The position numbers and the translations under genes are program-made. A stretch of DNA of 64,000 nt from Butyrivibrio sp. XPD2002 (lineage in GTDB: Bacteria; Bacillota; Clostridia; Lachnospirales; Lachnospiraceae): contig NZ_AUIY01000011.1 in the NCBI RefSeq assembly GCF_000423945.1, positions 1-64,000 of the forward strand, given 5' to 3'. The notes below the pieces were generated by a model. The model ran no database searches, was not told the DNA's origin, and was given only the letters and a program-made list of their open reading frames with translations. Shown here one piece after another: positions 35,165 to 44,634 of this stretch (positions are counted from its first letter, which is position 1; every line of letters starts with the position of its first letter).

Positions 35165-36250
35165 TTAATACTCCTCCGAAAAGAGCGCCTCGAAATCAAA
35201 CTCCTCCACAATGCGTCTCATTTCATTAAGCTCATTTTCAAATTCCTCGATATTCTTAACCTCATGCGTTCCATCTGCGAAGCATTCAGTCATATATCGG
35301 TTGATCCTTGGATTATAGTGCGTATAATCCGCATAATTGTTTAAGTCTGTCACTACTTCTTCCATATTCTGAAAATAGAACAGATGCACATTATCATACT
35401 GCAAAAGCTCATTTGCCGCAAATTTGTACTGATTCATTGTGGCTTCCATATGGTTTTCCGTAAGCACATTATTCCAGTAAAGAATGCTATAGGGCGGGAA
35501 AAAGATATAAAAATCAGTATCCGGATTATCTCTTATGAAGGGAAGAATATTCACATCGATATTCTCCTTCGTCTTTGGAAGTAAAAGTTCCGGATCCATC
35601 TCCTCACTCACAGGCTCAGGAGCCTCATAGCCATGCATTACATATTGGATATTGTAGTAATCCTCTGTCCACCAGCTGGCATAGACCTCCGATAAGTTCG
35701 TTCCCTTCTTCTGGATGATCGGCTTCAAAATATATTCAAGCAAAACATCCTTATTCCACAGGTACTTAACATCATTTATCGGATTCTTATCGTAGAGGTA
35801 CATGGGAAGCTCATACTTGATCTCATCCACCTCTGCTGTGAGAGTAGGAATATCCAGCCCCAGGAAAACCGCCTTAACCTTATTATTCTTCCTGGCAGGA
35901 GTCTTCTCATCAAATACAATGCTGAGAATATTGTAATCATCCCTCGGATAAGCACCGCTATAGGAAAGCTTAAGCGTATTTAGCCCCATAAGCTCATTAA
36001 AATCATCTGTATGAAAATTAACTGTCATGGATGACCCTATGATACAGCTGTCATAATCCATCCGCTCTGCCATCCCGGGATTCTGAGAGAGCTGGTTATC
36101 AACAATATACGGAAATCCCGGGAGAGGTGCATGATAATGGAAAAACGGATCTATATAAATAACAAGAGCCGAAACCATTATTAAAATCAACAGCACCACA
36201 CATATAAAACGTCTTATGAAGTTTTTTCCACCTTTGCTTTTTAAGCTCAT
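35165..36250 (-). CDS. DltD/AlgX-like SGNH-superfamily membrane protein
   Basis: 361 residues. One N-terminal transmembrane helix (~14-33) and an extracellular domain with CIIGSSMTVNF (catalytic-serine block, ~68-78) and DYTHYNPRINRYM (Asp-x-x-His block near the C terminus). This set is typical of the soluble partner that accepts acyl groups from an MBOAT and passes them to a polysaccharide (AlgJ/AlgX, DltD, PatB-type). It lies between the MBOAT gene (15 nt upstream) and the SGNH-like pseudo-enzyme (13 nt downstream). Acceptor and acyl group (probably acetyl) are inferred. Confidence 0.82.
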   Translation of the reverse strand: MSLKSKGGKNFIRRFICVVLLILIMVSALVIYIDPFFHYHAPLPGFPYIVDNQLSQNPGMAERMDYDSCIIGSSMTVNFHTDDFNELMGLNTLKLSYSGAYPRDDYNILSIVFDEKTPARKNNKVKAVFLGLDIPTLTAEVDEIKYELPMYLYDKNPINDVKYLWNKDVLLEYILKPIIQKKGTNLSEVYASWWTEDYYNIQYVMHGYEAPEPVSEEMDPELLLPKTKENIDVNILPFIRDNPDTDFYIFFPPYSILYWNNVLTENHMEATMNQYKFAANELLQYDNVHLFYFQNMEEVVTDLNNYADYTHYNPRINRYMTECFADGTHEVKNIEEFENELNEMRRIVEEFDFEALFSEEY

Positions 36251-36264
36251 ATATGATCACCAAA

Positions 36265-37752
36265 TTAAAAATTCACATAAAGGAAGGTACTTACTCCGCC
36301 AAGACTAAGCACGCACCAGACAAACAGTATACCGTACGCTACGGATACTGCCCACTTTTTCATCTTGTTTTTATCATCTTCAGAGGTTATTACATTCGCG
36401 CTTCCTGCAGCAATCTTCTTCGCGGTTTTGCCCCAGAACACTAAAAGCGCAGACACACAGAGAATTATCCACATGCAGATGTAATTACTCTTGTTCCAGT
36501 TAGGAATGGGCGTAACCTTAAAGACATACCATATCTCATCCACCATGAAGCATTCAGCAAATTTAATGGATATATGGAGCCCGCTCCAGGCATCAGGGTT
36601 AACTATTTTGCAAAGAAGAGTCATGGCATCTGAAAGTGAAGGTGCTCTGAAGAACACCCACGCAGCCGTCACATACATAAAGGTAAGGAGCACCTTCAAA
36701 GGATTTTTCCTTCCACTGCCTTTCTCTTTTCCACATATTCTTGTAAGGACCATCAGAACACCGTGCATCATTCCCCATACAATAAAGGTCAGCCCTGTTC
36801 CGTGCCAGATACCGCTTATAAAGAACACTATCAGAATATTTAAATAGGTTCTGACTACTCCCTTCCTGCTTCCGCCAAGGGGGATATAGATATATCTTGT
36901 AAAAAACTTAGTAAGCGAAATATGCCATCTGTCCCAGAATTCTGCGATATTCCCGGAGGTATAGGGAGCATCGAAGTTCATCTGAAGCTCCATTCCAAGC
37001 ATTCTGCATATTCCCTCCGCCATATCACAATAGCCGCTAAAATCAAAGTAAAGCTGAAAGGAATAAGAAACCGCAAGAATAACTGCATCCAGCGCTGTCA
37101 TCCCTGCGAGGCCCGCGTAGCCAAAATCCACAGCCTCACCAAGGACCTGCGCCAGGATTACCTTTTTGAAAAGTCCCAGCGTAAAGAGCATTATTCCTGC
37201 TGATATATCATCCGAATTAATTCTTCCGGAAGGTAACTTTTCAAGCCCCTCCTTTATGCTCTTATGGTCCGCGATAGGTCCCTGAAGGATTTTGGGGAAG
37301 AAGGTGATATAGCTAAGGTAATCCAATGCATCAAAGCTATCCTCTTTTCCCAGGTCAGCCACATACATTATCTGTGAGAAGGTATAAAAGCTTATGGCTA
37401 CAGGCATAACTCCTGTTCCAAAGTATTTAAAGAAACAAAGAAGGATAACATTTAAGATAATTGCAGAAATCTTATAGAGTCTTATGAGCCAGTCATCTGT
37501 ATTTCCGTTGCATTTTTTAAGTCTCCTGGAAATTCTGAATGAAAACAGGAAGTTACCAAGTATACTGCTGCCGAAAATCAGCACGCTAAACTGTCCGTAC
37601 CCCACGAAAAAAAAGGCTGACATCGCTATCAGCCAAATTTTCATAAGCTTCTCCTTAAAACCATTCTCAGGATAAAAGCTCTGAATCACCCATACTCCGG
37701 CCAAAAACACCGGCAAAAATATGAAGATAAAAGAATATGAATTAAATGTCAT
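36265..37752 (-). CDS. MBOAT O-acyltransferase (AlgI-like), module A
   Basis: 495 residues, about 11-12 membrane helices. The catalytic histidine lies in the SGIWHGTGLTF motif (~305-316), a second conserved histidine in WGMMHGVLMV, and the DLGKEDSF and SYSFQLYFDFSGYCDMAEG segments are typical of the AlgI/DltB/PatA subgroup. It moves an acyl group, usually acetyl, across the membrane. The neighbours 34175-36250 are its likely extracellular partners. Its C terminus has a further hydrophobic segment after a linker. Confidence 0.92.
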   Translation of the reverse strand: MTFNSYSFIFIFLPVFLAGVWVIQSFYPENGFKEKLMKIWLIAMSAFFFVGYGQFSVLIFGSSILGNFLFSFRISRRLKKCNGNTDDWLIRLYKISAIILNVILLCFFKYFGTGVMPVAISFYTFSQIMYVADLGKEDSFDALDYLSYITFFPKILQGPIADHKSIKEGLEKLPSGRINSDDISAGIMLFTLGLFKKVILAQVLGEAVDFGYAGLAGMTALDAVILAVSYSFQLYFDFSGYCDMAEGICRMLGMELQMNFDAPYTSGNIAEFWDRWHISLTKFFTRYIYIPLGGSRKGVVRTYLNILIVFFISGIWHGTGLTFIVWGMMHGVLMVLTRICGKEKGSGRKNPLKVLLTFMYVTAAWVFFRAPSLSDAMTLLCKIVNPDAWSGLHISIKFAECFMVDEIWYVFKVTPIPNWNKSNYICMWIILCVSALLVFWGKTAKKIAAGSANVITSEDDKNKMKKWAVSVAYGILFVWCVLSLGGVSTFLYVNF

Positions 37753-37777
37753 ATTTACCTGCTACCACGGGCGCTCA

Positions 37778-38539
37778 TTACTGAACGTACTCCGCATCCT
37801 CGTAAATGTTATAGCCCTCAACATTATCAACAAGTGTAAGTCCCATTTCCTCAAGGGGTACATCTATTTTCTTACTCTCATGCATAACTATATATCTGCA
37901 TTGCGCCTGCCTTGTTGCCTCAAGAAGCTCCTCGGCATTTATGACCTCAGTGTTTTCAAAGGCCTCATGAACCGCATTGTAATAGTTCCAGTGAATAATA
38001 TCACGGCCATAGGGCATGAGAATATTTGTATCATACTGTCTTACATACTGTAAAAGCTCTGATGGGAAAACCGCTCTGACCCTGGGTTCTGTCTCCTCAG
38101 GTCTTATCACATCACATATTTTCACAACAAGCTGCGGAATATGATAGGCATTTTCTGCCTTGAACATATTCTCATTTTTATAAACAAGACTTCCGCACAG
38201 AATAATCGCCGCACTGACAGCAACAAGTCCAATGCGTTTATGATTCATGAAAAGCTTGCAGCCGGCATACGCTATACATGCCCCGATGGGAATCAGCCAC
38301 ATAAGTCTGTAGTAGGTGTCCCCGCCATCGCTCAAAACCCTCACGTACACCTTTCTGGTGAGCGGAATAAAAAATCCCACAAGCACCATAAGCGGAGCAA
38401 CGGCTATAACAAGTCTTTTCCTATTATCCTTTTCAGCGATCAGAAGATAGATCAGTGATGCAACAAAAAGTGCCAGAAGATACCCGTTACCACCGTATTG
38501 TTTAAAGATATCCCAGCACTCCATAAAAATTCCGTACAT
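37778..38539 (-). CDS. membrane protein of unknown function, C-terminal companion
   Basis: 253 residues. About four or five N-terminal helices (~15-120) are followed by an extracellular domain (~135-253) with short strands (PSELLQYVRQYDTNILMPY...). The end resembles the C-terminal part of large polysaccharide membrane proteins. It starts at an ATG with a strong ggggag site 22 nt after the stop of the larger membrane protein upstream. The two could be split halves of one ancestral protein, but the ribosome binding site supports a real, separate gene. Confidence 0.7.
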   Translation of the reverse strand: MYGIFMECWDIFKQYGGNGYLLALFVASLIYLLIAEKDNRKRLVIAVAPLMVLVGFFIPLTRKVYVRVLSDGGDTYYRLMWLIPIGACIAYAGCKLFMNHKRIGLVAVSAAIILCGSLVYKNENMFKAENAYHIPQLVVKICDVIRPEETEPRVRAVFPSELLQYVRQYDTNILMPYGRDIIHWNYYNAVHEAFENTEVINAEELLEATRQAQCRYIVMHESKKIDVPLEEMGLTLVDNVEGYNIYEDAEYVQ

Positions 38540-38561
38540 AAAATGTCTCCCCTGGATATTT

Positions 38562-39740
38562 TTAAAGAGAAGTATAAATTAGCAGATATACTCCCGTCGG
38601 AATTACTGACAGCAAAGCTTTGGGAATAATCCTAAAGTCTCTGGTGTAAATGAGAAGCAAAAATGAAAAAAGTCCTGCCAGAGCTGTTCCAAATATGATT
38701 CCCATGGAGCTCATTATTCCTGCTGCCATGTTAAGGAAAAACAGTAGCAGCCAGGTGCTGTTTCTTACAATTCTAAGTCCTCCCGCTGTCTCTTCCTTCC
38801 ACAAAAATCCGGGCTTTCTGCAGTCGTCAAACATCCACAAAAAGAGCCAGATAACAAAAGGAATGACAAAGTTCGCAACCATGGCCTTTCCCTGCCAGGT
38901 TCTCATCATGAGGAATGTCTCAGGTGTATAGATTGAAGTATTTCCAAACATTGTAAACACCGAGATAAAGATCATATATACAGGAATCATGTCCTGTCTG
39001 ACACCGAGCAGGATGCGTCCCATCTCAAGATAGATCAGATAAACCATGGGAATTATGAGAAGCGGCATAATAGTATGAGATACTATAGTCGCATGAATTC
39101 CACTCATTTTAGCTATAAAGGCTATCCAAAGAGGAAATACCGCCATGGCATGTCTGATATCAAGCGCGGTGGAGCTTCCTGTATAGGGAAGAATGGTGTT
39201 CATAACATCCGCCTGCTGAGCCAGAAGTGATTCCACAACGTAGTAGGAATCGTCTCCATCAAAGGGTGCCATTGTCACTGCCTTATACAGCTGGAAAAGT
39301 ACTATTAGGAAAAATATCCCCCAATACAACAAGCTTTCTCTTGTGTACTGAAATTTCATAACCCTCACGTCAGTCCTTGGACTCATGAGGGCTTCGGGCT
39401 TTGATCTCTCATCTCCCGGAAAAAACAGATAGAACAGATTGCTGTTTTTATCATATTCTCTCTGGATTTCCCAAATCTTAGAGGCATAGCCTGCTATCGC
39501 AAGAATACCCTCTATACTTGCAAACACGATGGTGCACTTATGAAAAGCCCCATATTGTATCCTGATCATGCACCAGATGGCGATGACCTCGAATACAGCA
39601 AAGGACAAAAGATATCCGCATAAAAAATTTATCCCGATGGTCTTTTTGGTGGTGGGCAATATTTTCTGAATTAAAAGTCCCATCCCCATCGGAACTATAA
39701 AAAGCCATAATATTAGAGCAAGAGCGGATAATACCACCAT
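38562..39740 (-). CDS. polytopic membrane protein (DUF6077-like)
   Basis: 392 residues with about 10-11 membrane helices. It has a large charged loop after helix 3 (~100-130) and an extracellular loop with PFDGDDSYYVVESLLAQQ (~158-175), an acidic pattern like the donor-binding loop of GT-C transferases. I recall related Lachnospiraceae proteins as DUF6077, but this is not verified. It probably acts on lipid-linked sugars as a transferase or polymerase; function is not established. It begins 3 nt before the udk stop. Confidence 0.68.
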   Translation of the reverse strand: MVVLSALALILWLFIVPMGMGLLIQKILPTTKKTIGINFLCGYLLSFAVFEVIAIWCMIRIQYGAFHKCTIVFASIEGILAIAGYASKIWEIQREYDKNSNLFYLFFPGDERSKPEALMSPRTDVRVMKFQYTRESLLYWGIFFLIVLFQLYKAVTMAPFDGDDSYYVVESLLAQQADVMNTILPYTGSSTALDIRHAMAVFPLWIAFIAKMSGIHATIVSHTIMPLLIIPMVYLIYLEMGRILLGVRQDMIPVYMIFISVFTMFGNTSIYTPETFLMMRTWQGKAMVANFVIPFVIWLFLWMFDDCRKPGFLWKEETAGGLRIVRNSTWLLLFFLNMAAGIMSSMGIIFGTALAGLFSFLLLIYTRDFRIIPKALLSVIPTGVYLLIYTSL

Positions 39741-39742
39741 AC

Positions 39743-40369
39743 TCAGTTGACCTCCTCGCGCAACATTGCCTTCAAGTGCTCTGTAAAGATATTGATACCT
39801 GTGAGGTTCTCTCCACCTCTGGGAATAATAAGATCTGCGTACTTTTTACTGGGCTCTACAAACTGCTCATGCATAGGCTTAACTGTTTCTGAATACTGAG
39901 TCAGAACTGAAGCCACGCTTCTTGCACGCTCTATGGTATCTCTTCTGATACGGCGCATAAGTCTCTCGTCTGCATCAGTGTCAACGAATACCTTTACATC
40001 CATAAGATCTCTTAACTGCTTATTTTCAAGAATAAGAATACCCTCAAGAAGTATAACCGGCTTGGGAATTACATGTACGGTCTGCTCGGATCTGTTGTGA
40101 ATAGCGTAATCATAAACCGGGATATCAACTTCCTCACCATTTTTCAGCCTCATTACATCACGAATCAGAAGCTCTGTATCAAAAGATGACGGATGATCGT
40201 AGTTAAGTCTTGATCTCTCATCATAAGAAAGATCGTTGTGAGCCTTATAGTATGAGTCATGGCTTATTACCACGATATCATCACCAAACTGTTCTCTGAT
40301 TCTGTTTACGATGGTGGTCTTTCCGGAAGCAGAACCTCCAGCTATTCCTACGATACAAATTTTATTCAT
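39743..40369 (-). CDS. udk: uridine kinase
   Basis: 208 residues from the ATG at 40369, chosen for its gagagg site; a longer frame to 40387 has none. It phosphorylates uridine/cytidine with ATP or GTP. Motifs: Walker A GIAGGSASGKTT, the SHDSYYK lid-like motif, YDHPSSFDTELL, RRIRRDTIERARS, and the C-terminal PRGGENLTGINIF typical of Udk. It is embedded between membrane proteins and SGNH/MBOAT genes, and could supply UMP/UDP for sugar nucleotides or simply be a resident housekeeping gene. Confidence 0.94.
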   Translation of the reverse strand: MNKICIVGIAGGSASGKTTIVNRIREQFGDDIVVISHDSYYKAHNDLSYDERSRLNYDHPSSFDTELLIRDVMRLKNGEEVDIPVYDYAIHNRSEQTVHVIPKPVILLEGILILENKQLRDLMDVKVFVDTDADERLMRRIRRDTIERARSVASVLTQYSETVKPMHEQFVEPSKKYADLIIPRGGENLTGINIFTEHLKAMLREEVN

Positions 40370-40390
40370 AAAACCTCTCTCTTTCACGGA

Positions 40391-41896
40391 TCATTCCTCT
40401 ATCTCATAGTTGTGAGAAGACTCACAGTATATATGAGAGAGCACTTCACCGCTTTCATTATCATAAGTTATAAGTTGAACATCCTCACTTAAATGATCAT
40501 CATCATATAAGAAATTATTGTTCTCATCTGATGTAAGATACAACAAACGGAATCTTTTCTCAATAGGAATATATGTCATTTCTCCCATTGAGGTGGTCAT
40601 ATTTTCGATTGGCTCATAGTCCACAGCCTCATAAATATTGCCTGAAGCCCTGTCTACAAGCAGGAAATACTGCTGATGATTATTGGCAGCCTGTTCTATT
40701 TTATCCGTTCCCGACAAATTTGAAACAATATGTCTAAACCACGGATCCTGTAATGCAGGTGAATCCTCTGTAAGATACAGGATAGCACTGGCCTTGTTAA
40801 GCGAAAGCATGTTGAGCTGTGTGGAAAGCTGTCTGTATCTTACTGACTTATCCTTAAGCTCGTCATTATAATCCGCAAGGAGCTGATCCCACTTTGAATA
40901 CTCTGCATCTCCTCTGTGATCAGGAAGATCGGCATTCTCAGAAAGCCATGCCCCGATATAATCAGTAACCTTCTTAGCTCCTGTAGTTGACAGATGACCG
41001 GGGTCACTAAGATCAACCTTGGGATCGATTATGTCTCCCATCTGAAGCATGTTGATATAAGGCACTCCATAGGCCTCCGCTATGTCTGCTGCTGAATTGG
41101 CGGACTGAAAATCCTGAGGCTCTCCAGCAAAGGGAAGGAAAGTTAAAACAATTCCTATGCCGTCTCTCTGGCACTCATCTATGATCTTCATAAGGTACTC
41201 CTCGCACACAGTGTGCTCCGGAAGTCTTGCCTCATTATCATATTCATAGTCGTAGGTAATATCATCCTCAAGCTCGTGCTTCATCTCAGCACCCATGAGC
41301 ATGTTGTACTCGGATTTTCCTGTAAGCTTCTGGAAATCCTTCTGCTCCAGTTCATTCCATCTGTTGTGATAAACGATAAAATCAAACAGATACTGCTTCT
41401 GTATCTCCGGATCATGTACAAGATCCTTAACTGCTGCCATTTTGAGCTTACTAAGCGGATATGCGTCCATATTGAGGTGGAGCTGACTTATGGCTGCCTG
41501 TCTGAACTCCTCGGGAGTCTCCTCGTACATCTCATCAATGTACTCATAGTTTCTGTCCATCATAAAGCAGTCAACAACCACATAATCGGGCTTGCAGTAA
41601 TCAAGCGCTCTTATTAGCTGCCAGTAGCTCTCCTTTAGCAGGCTTCCGTGACCTCCAAGATTGTAGGATGTTATTCCATATTCCTCATAAAGATCCAGCG
41701 GATTTATACCGTTTATAACATGCGACGATCCGATGAAAAGTACATCAAGATGGTCTTGTTTTGCTTCTTCAAAGAAGTCCTTGTTTTTCATGTAACTGGT
41801 CTTGCGCTCAGTCACAAGCATTACCGTTACAAGTACGCCTGCAAGCAGCACAAGAAATATAAATGTTTTTATAATAAGAATCAGTTTTCTCTTCAT
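40391..41896 (-). CDS. DltD/AlgX-like SGNH-superfamily protein, module B
   Basis: 501 residues. An N-terminal transmembrane helix (~7-27) precedes an extracellular SGNH-like domain with LDVLFIGSSHVINGI (~50-64, serine block) and DPGHLSTTGAKKVTDYI (~308-324, Asp-x-x-His block). A C-terminal ~150-residue domain follows, with paired beta strands and aromatic residues. It lies 11 nt after the MBOAT at 41908, so it is that enzyme's likely acyl-transferring partner. It has a longer C-terminal extension than the module A homologue. Confidence 0.82.
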   Translation of the reverse strand: MKRKLILIIKTFIFLVLLAGVLVTVMLVTERKTSYMKNKDFFEEAKQDHLDVLFIGSSHVINGINPLDLYEEYGITSYNLGGHGSLLKESYWQLIRALDYCKPDYVVVDCFMMDRNYEYIDEMYEETPEEFRQAAISQLHLNMDAYPLSKLKMAAVKDLVHDPEIQKQYLFDFIVYHNRWNELEQKDFQKLTGKSEYNMLMGAEMKHELEDDITYDYEYDNEARLPEHTVCEEYLMKIIDECQRDGIGIVLTFLPFAGEPQDFQSANSAADIAEAYGVPYINMLQMGDIIDPKVDLSDPGHLSTTGAKKVTDYIGAWLSENADLPDHRGDAEYSKWDQLLADYNDELKDKSVRYRQLSTQLNMLSLNKASAILYLTEDSPALQDPWFRHIVSNLSGTDKIEQAANNHQQYFLLVDRASGNIYEAVDYEPIENMTTSMGEMTYIPIEKRFRLLYLTSDENNNFLYDDDHLSEDVQLITYDNESGEVLSHIYCESSHNYEIEE

Positions 41897-41907
41897 GACG
41901 TAATTCC

Positions 41908-43311
41908 TTAAAAGTTCTGATAAATAAAGCCGGCAGCATCATATCCGGGTCCCCATATTCCACAGGTTACGATAAGAACCACAGCTGCAATATATATAAG
42001 CCACCTGAGCCATATGCCCTGGTTTTTGATCTTCTCTGCTATGCTAATTCCATATTTATTGGCTATATCCACACCTATAAGAAGCCCAATGGATGCCATA
42101 AGTAGAAGCACGTTAGGTCTGTCCAGGCCAAGCTCATAAATTGTGCCCTTTGAAATAAACCACGGTGCAGGCTTCCAGATATTAAGAACCATGTACACAG
42201 CAGCCTTGATATCCTGAACCCTGAAGAATATCCATGCAATATTTACCAGCATGAAGGTGATGATAATCTTTATAAGCCTGTGTGAAAAGCTGTTCTTTTG
42301 TACCTTGAATACTTCACAAAGCTTCTCTCTTGCCGGTGCAAGCATATGACCTGCAACCTGGTAAACTCCGTGAAGAAGTCCCCATATTGCAAAGGTATAA
42401 TTAGCGCCATGCCAGATTCCACTCAATATAAACACTATCAAAATGTTGATATATTTTCTTGTTTTACCCTTCCTGTTTCCCCCAAGAGGAATATATACGT
42501 AATCTTTAAACCATGATGAGAGGGAGATATGCCATCTTCTCCAGAATTCCTGCACGTTGGCCGAAAGATAAGGAGCATTAAAGTTCTTCATAAGATCAAA
42601 GCCCAGAACCTTGGCACATCCAATGGCAATATTACTGTATCCGCCAAAGTCACAGTAAATTTCAAAGGTATAGAGAATTGAAGCAATAAGTGTGGCCGTT
42701 CCTGCATATTTAACAGGATCACCATATATTGTTCCAACGATAATAGCGCATCTGTCTGCTATCACCATTTTCATGAAATAGCCCCACATCATCTGAAGCA
42801 GGCCGTCTCTCATTCTCTCATATGAAAAGTCGTGAGGCTCCCTGAACTGTCTGAGCATGTGTCCTGCACGCTCTATGGGACCTGATGTAATCTGAGGGAA
42901 AAAGGAAATAAACAGCGCCAGAATAAAGAAATTCTTCTCTGCATAAAGGTCTCCCCTGTAAACATCAACCATATAGCCTATGGCCATGAACATGAAGAAT
43001 GACATTCCCACAGCTGAGAGGAAGGTCAGGCCACTATATTTGGAAAGACCAAGTATTATCAGGTTTGAAATGATCACAACAGCAAGAACAGCCTTCCGCT
43101 TTGCATCTTCAAACTTTTCCATGATCCTTGCGCCAAAGTATACAGAAAGCGATGTAAATAAAAGAATCGGAAATCCTCGTAAATCCAGTGAAAGATAAAA
43201 TCCCCAGCTAATCAAAAAAAGCCAGATATGTCGAAACTTAGCGGGAATCAAAAAATAGATGAGCGCCATAGCCGGCAAAAAGATTAAAAACTCGAAAGAA
43301 ATCAACTGCAT
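41908..43311 (-). CDS. MBOAT O-acyltransferase (AlgI-like), module B
   Basis: 467 residues, about 11-12 membrane helices. Catalytic histidine in SGIWHGANYTF, second histidine in WGLLHGVYQV, plus IASILYTFEIYCDFGGYSNIAIG and PHDFSYERM, as in the AlgI subgroup. It is a paralogue of 36265-37752 but not a close one. Upstream, across the terminator at 43392-43424, lies a GDS-type SGNH lipoprotein; downstream is the DltD-like partner. Confidence 0.92.
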   Translation of the reverse strand: MQLISFEFLIFLPAMALIYFLIPAKFRHIWLFLISWGFYLSLDLRGFPILLFTSLSVYFGARIMEKFEDAKRKAVLAVVIISNLIILGLSKYSGLTFLSAVGMSFFMFMAIGYMVDVYRGDLYAEKNFFILALFISFFPQITSGPIERAGHMLRQFREPHDFSYERMRDGLLQMMWGYFMKMVIADRCAIIVGTIYGDPVKYAGTATLIASILYTFEIYCDFGGYSNIAIGCAKVLGFDLMKNFNAPYLSANVQEFWRRWHISLSSWFKDYVYIPLGGNRKGKTRKYINILIVFILSGIWHGANYTFAIWGLLHGVYQVAGHMLAPAREKLCEVFKVQKNSFSHRLIKIIITFMLVNIAWIFFRVQDIKAAVYMVLNIWKPAPWFISKGTIYELGLDRPNVLLLMASIGLLIGVDIANKYGISIAEKIKNQGIWLRWLIYIAAVVLIVTCGIWGPGYDAAGFIYQNF

Positions 43312-43391
43312 TGTTCGACCTCATAGTATAAAAATGTGCGGATATAATTCCGCCTAAATTACATAACAGTATACCAAAATTATGTAAATAA

Positions 43392-43424
43392 AAGAAGTGT
43401 CGGCTTTATAAACCGACACTTCTT
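43392..43424. terminator. terminator between SGNH lipoprotein and MBOAT B genes
   Basis: A 12-bp perfect stem aagaagtgtcgg/ccgacacttctt with a 9-nt loop. On the minus strand it is followed by a T-rich run (TTTTATTTAC). It lies 10 nt after the lipoprotein gene stop. The MBOAT gene must therefore have its own promoter or depend on read-through. Confidence 0.85.
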
Positions 43425-43433
43425 AAAATATCA

Positions 43434-44606
43434 TTATTTTTTCAGGCTATCTTTATATGCCCAGAAGTCAAAGCTGTTAATTTCAAGATAAGGCATCTCG
43501 CTGTCATCCTTGCCTCTAAGCTTCTGAATAGTGTGTGCAAGAACCGCTGCGTAGATCTGTCTTCCCTTTTCATTGTAATGCAGACCGTCAACAAGGTAAT
43601 CCTCTGCTGTCTCGATCTTTAAATCAAACTGAGAAGCATACATTGAATCAAAGTATGTGATTCCCATTGAGTTTGCAAGATTGCTGGCAGTATTGGCATA
43701 TTCTGTAAGAGGTCCGATGCCCTTACTTACAGAAAAGCTGTCACCGATAAATGTGCCCTCACCGTTGTACCACATGCAATATGAAGGGCCGCAGAGAATA
43801 TACTCTGCATCTGGGCTTATAGCCTTTAACTCGCCTATACCTGCTGTAAGTGCTCCGCTATAGGTGTGAGGGTCAAGACCTGCTGAGGAATTATAAAGAT
43901 CTTTTCCGTTAATATAGTCATTAGCGCCATACTCTATGATATAAAGATCCACATTCTTGGGCTTTACCTTCTTAAGCTCTGCTCCGGCAGGATACTGGTC
44001 AAGGAAATCTGTTTTGATCTTTCCTGCAAGCGCATAGCAGATTCCAATGAAGCTTGAATCATCAAAGGTCTCTAAATCTGTGGACATCTCCCTTCCAAGT
44101 GAAGCTGCTGTTCCACCGATCGCAAGGTTGTAAAATTTCACCTTTTTACCAAGAAGTGAGCAGGTATATGCAGGAATATCAGAACCTGTTCCTCTTGCAT
44201 TATCAAACTGACTGTCTCCGATGAAGACTATATCATAGTATTTATCCTCTTCATCTTCCTTGGTCTCTTCTACCTCTGTAGTCTCAACAGGCTGCTGAAC
44301 CTCTTCAGTAGGAATCTCAGGCTCAACGATCTCTTCCTCTGTAACCGAAACACCTTCTGTACTTGCTGAACCATCAGTTACTGCGCTATCACCGCTCTGG
44401 CTCTCAGCATTCTGTTCCTGAGTGATTTCTTCAGAAGAAGCAGCATCTGCTGCGCTTGCCGCATTACTGGAATCAGCAACGCTTTCCTGCTCCTGACTAA
44501 CTGTAGTGTCATTCTTTTTGGATGTGAGCTTTGAAGGATCTCCGCATCCAAAAACTGTAGCTGCCATTACTATAGCTAAAATACTTGTAGCAAATCTTTT
44601 TTTCAT
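43434..44606 (-). CDS. SGNH/GDSL-family lipoprotein esterase
   Basis: 390 residues. A signal peptide ends in the lipobox VFGC (Cys21), so it is a membrane lipoprotein. A long Ser/Glu/Thr-rich linker (~25-120) leads to the SGNH domain (~121-380) with intact blocks: IVFIGDSQFDN (GDS at 130-132), a Gly-rich AIGG block, YGANDY and DGLHYN. Family members act as O-acetylesterases or acyltransferases on glycans. It is a paralogue of 34175-35152, which has lost the serine. It closes an operon unit before the terminator at 43392. Confidence 0.88.
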   Translation of the reverse strand: MKKRFATSILAIVMAATVFGCGDPSKLTSKKNDTTVSQEQESVADSSNAASAADAASSEEITQEQNAESQSGDSAVTDGSASTEGVSVTEEEIVEPEIPTEEVQQPVETTEVEETKEDEEDKYYDIVFIGDSQFDNARGTGSDIPAYTCSLLGKKVKFYNLAIGGTAASLGREMSTDLETFDDSSFIGICYALAGKIKTDFLDQYPAGAELKKVKPKNVDLYIIEYGANDYINGKDLYNSSAGLDPHTYSGALTAGIGELKAISPDAEYILCGPSYCMWYNGEGTFIGDSFSVSKGIGPLTEYANTASNLANSMGITYFDSMYASQFDLKIETAEDYLVDGLHYNEKGRQIYAAVLAHTIQKLRGKDDSEMPYLEINSFDFWAYKDSLKK

Positions 44607-44634
44607 AAATTACCTCCTTACGCAAAAGGCCGGA

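Noticed and set aside
37778..39740. Treating the two membrane-protein frames as one frameshifted gene
   Set aside because: The second frame starts at an ATG with a strong ggggag site 22 nt after the first stop, so two genes are the simpler reading, though a split of an ancestral protein remains possible.
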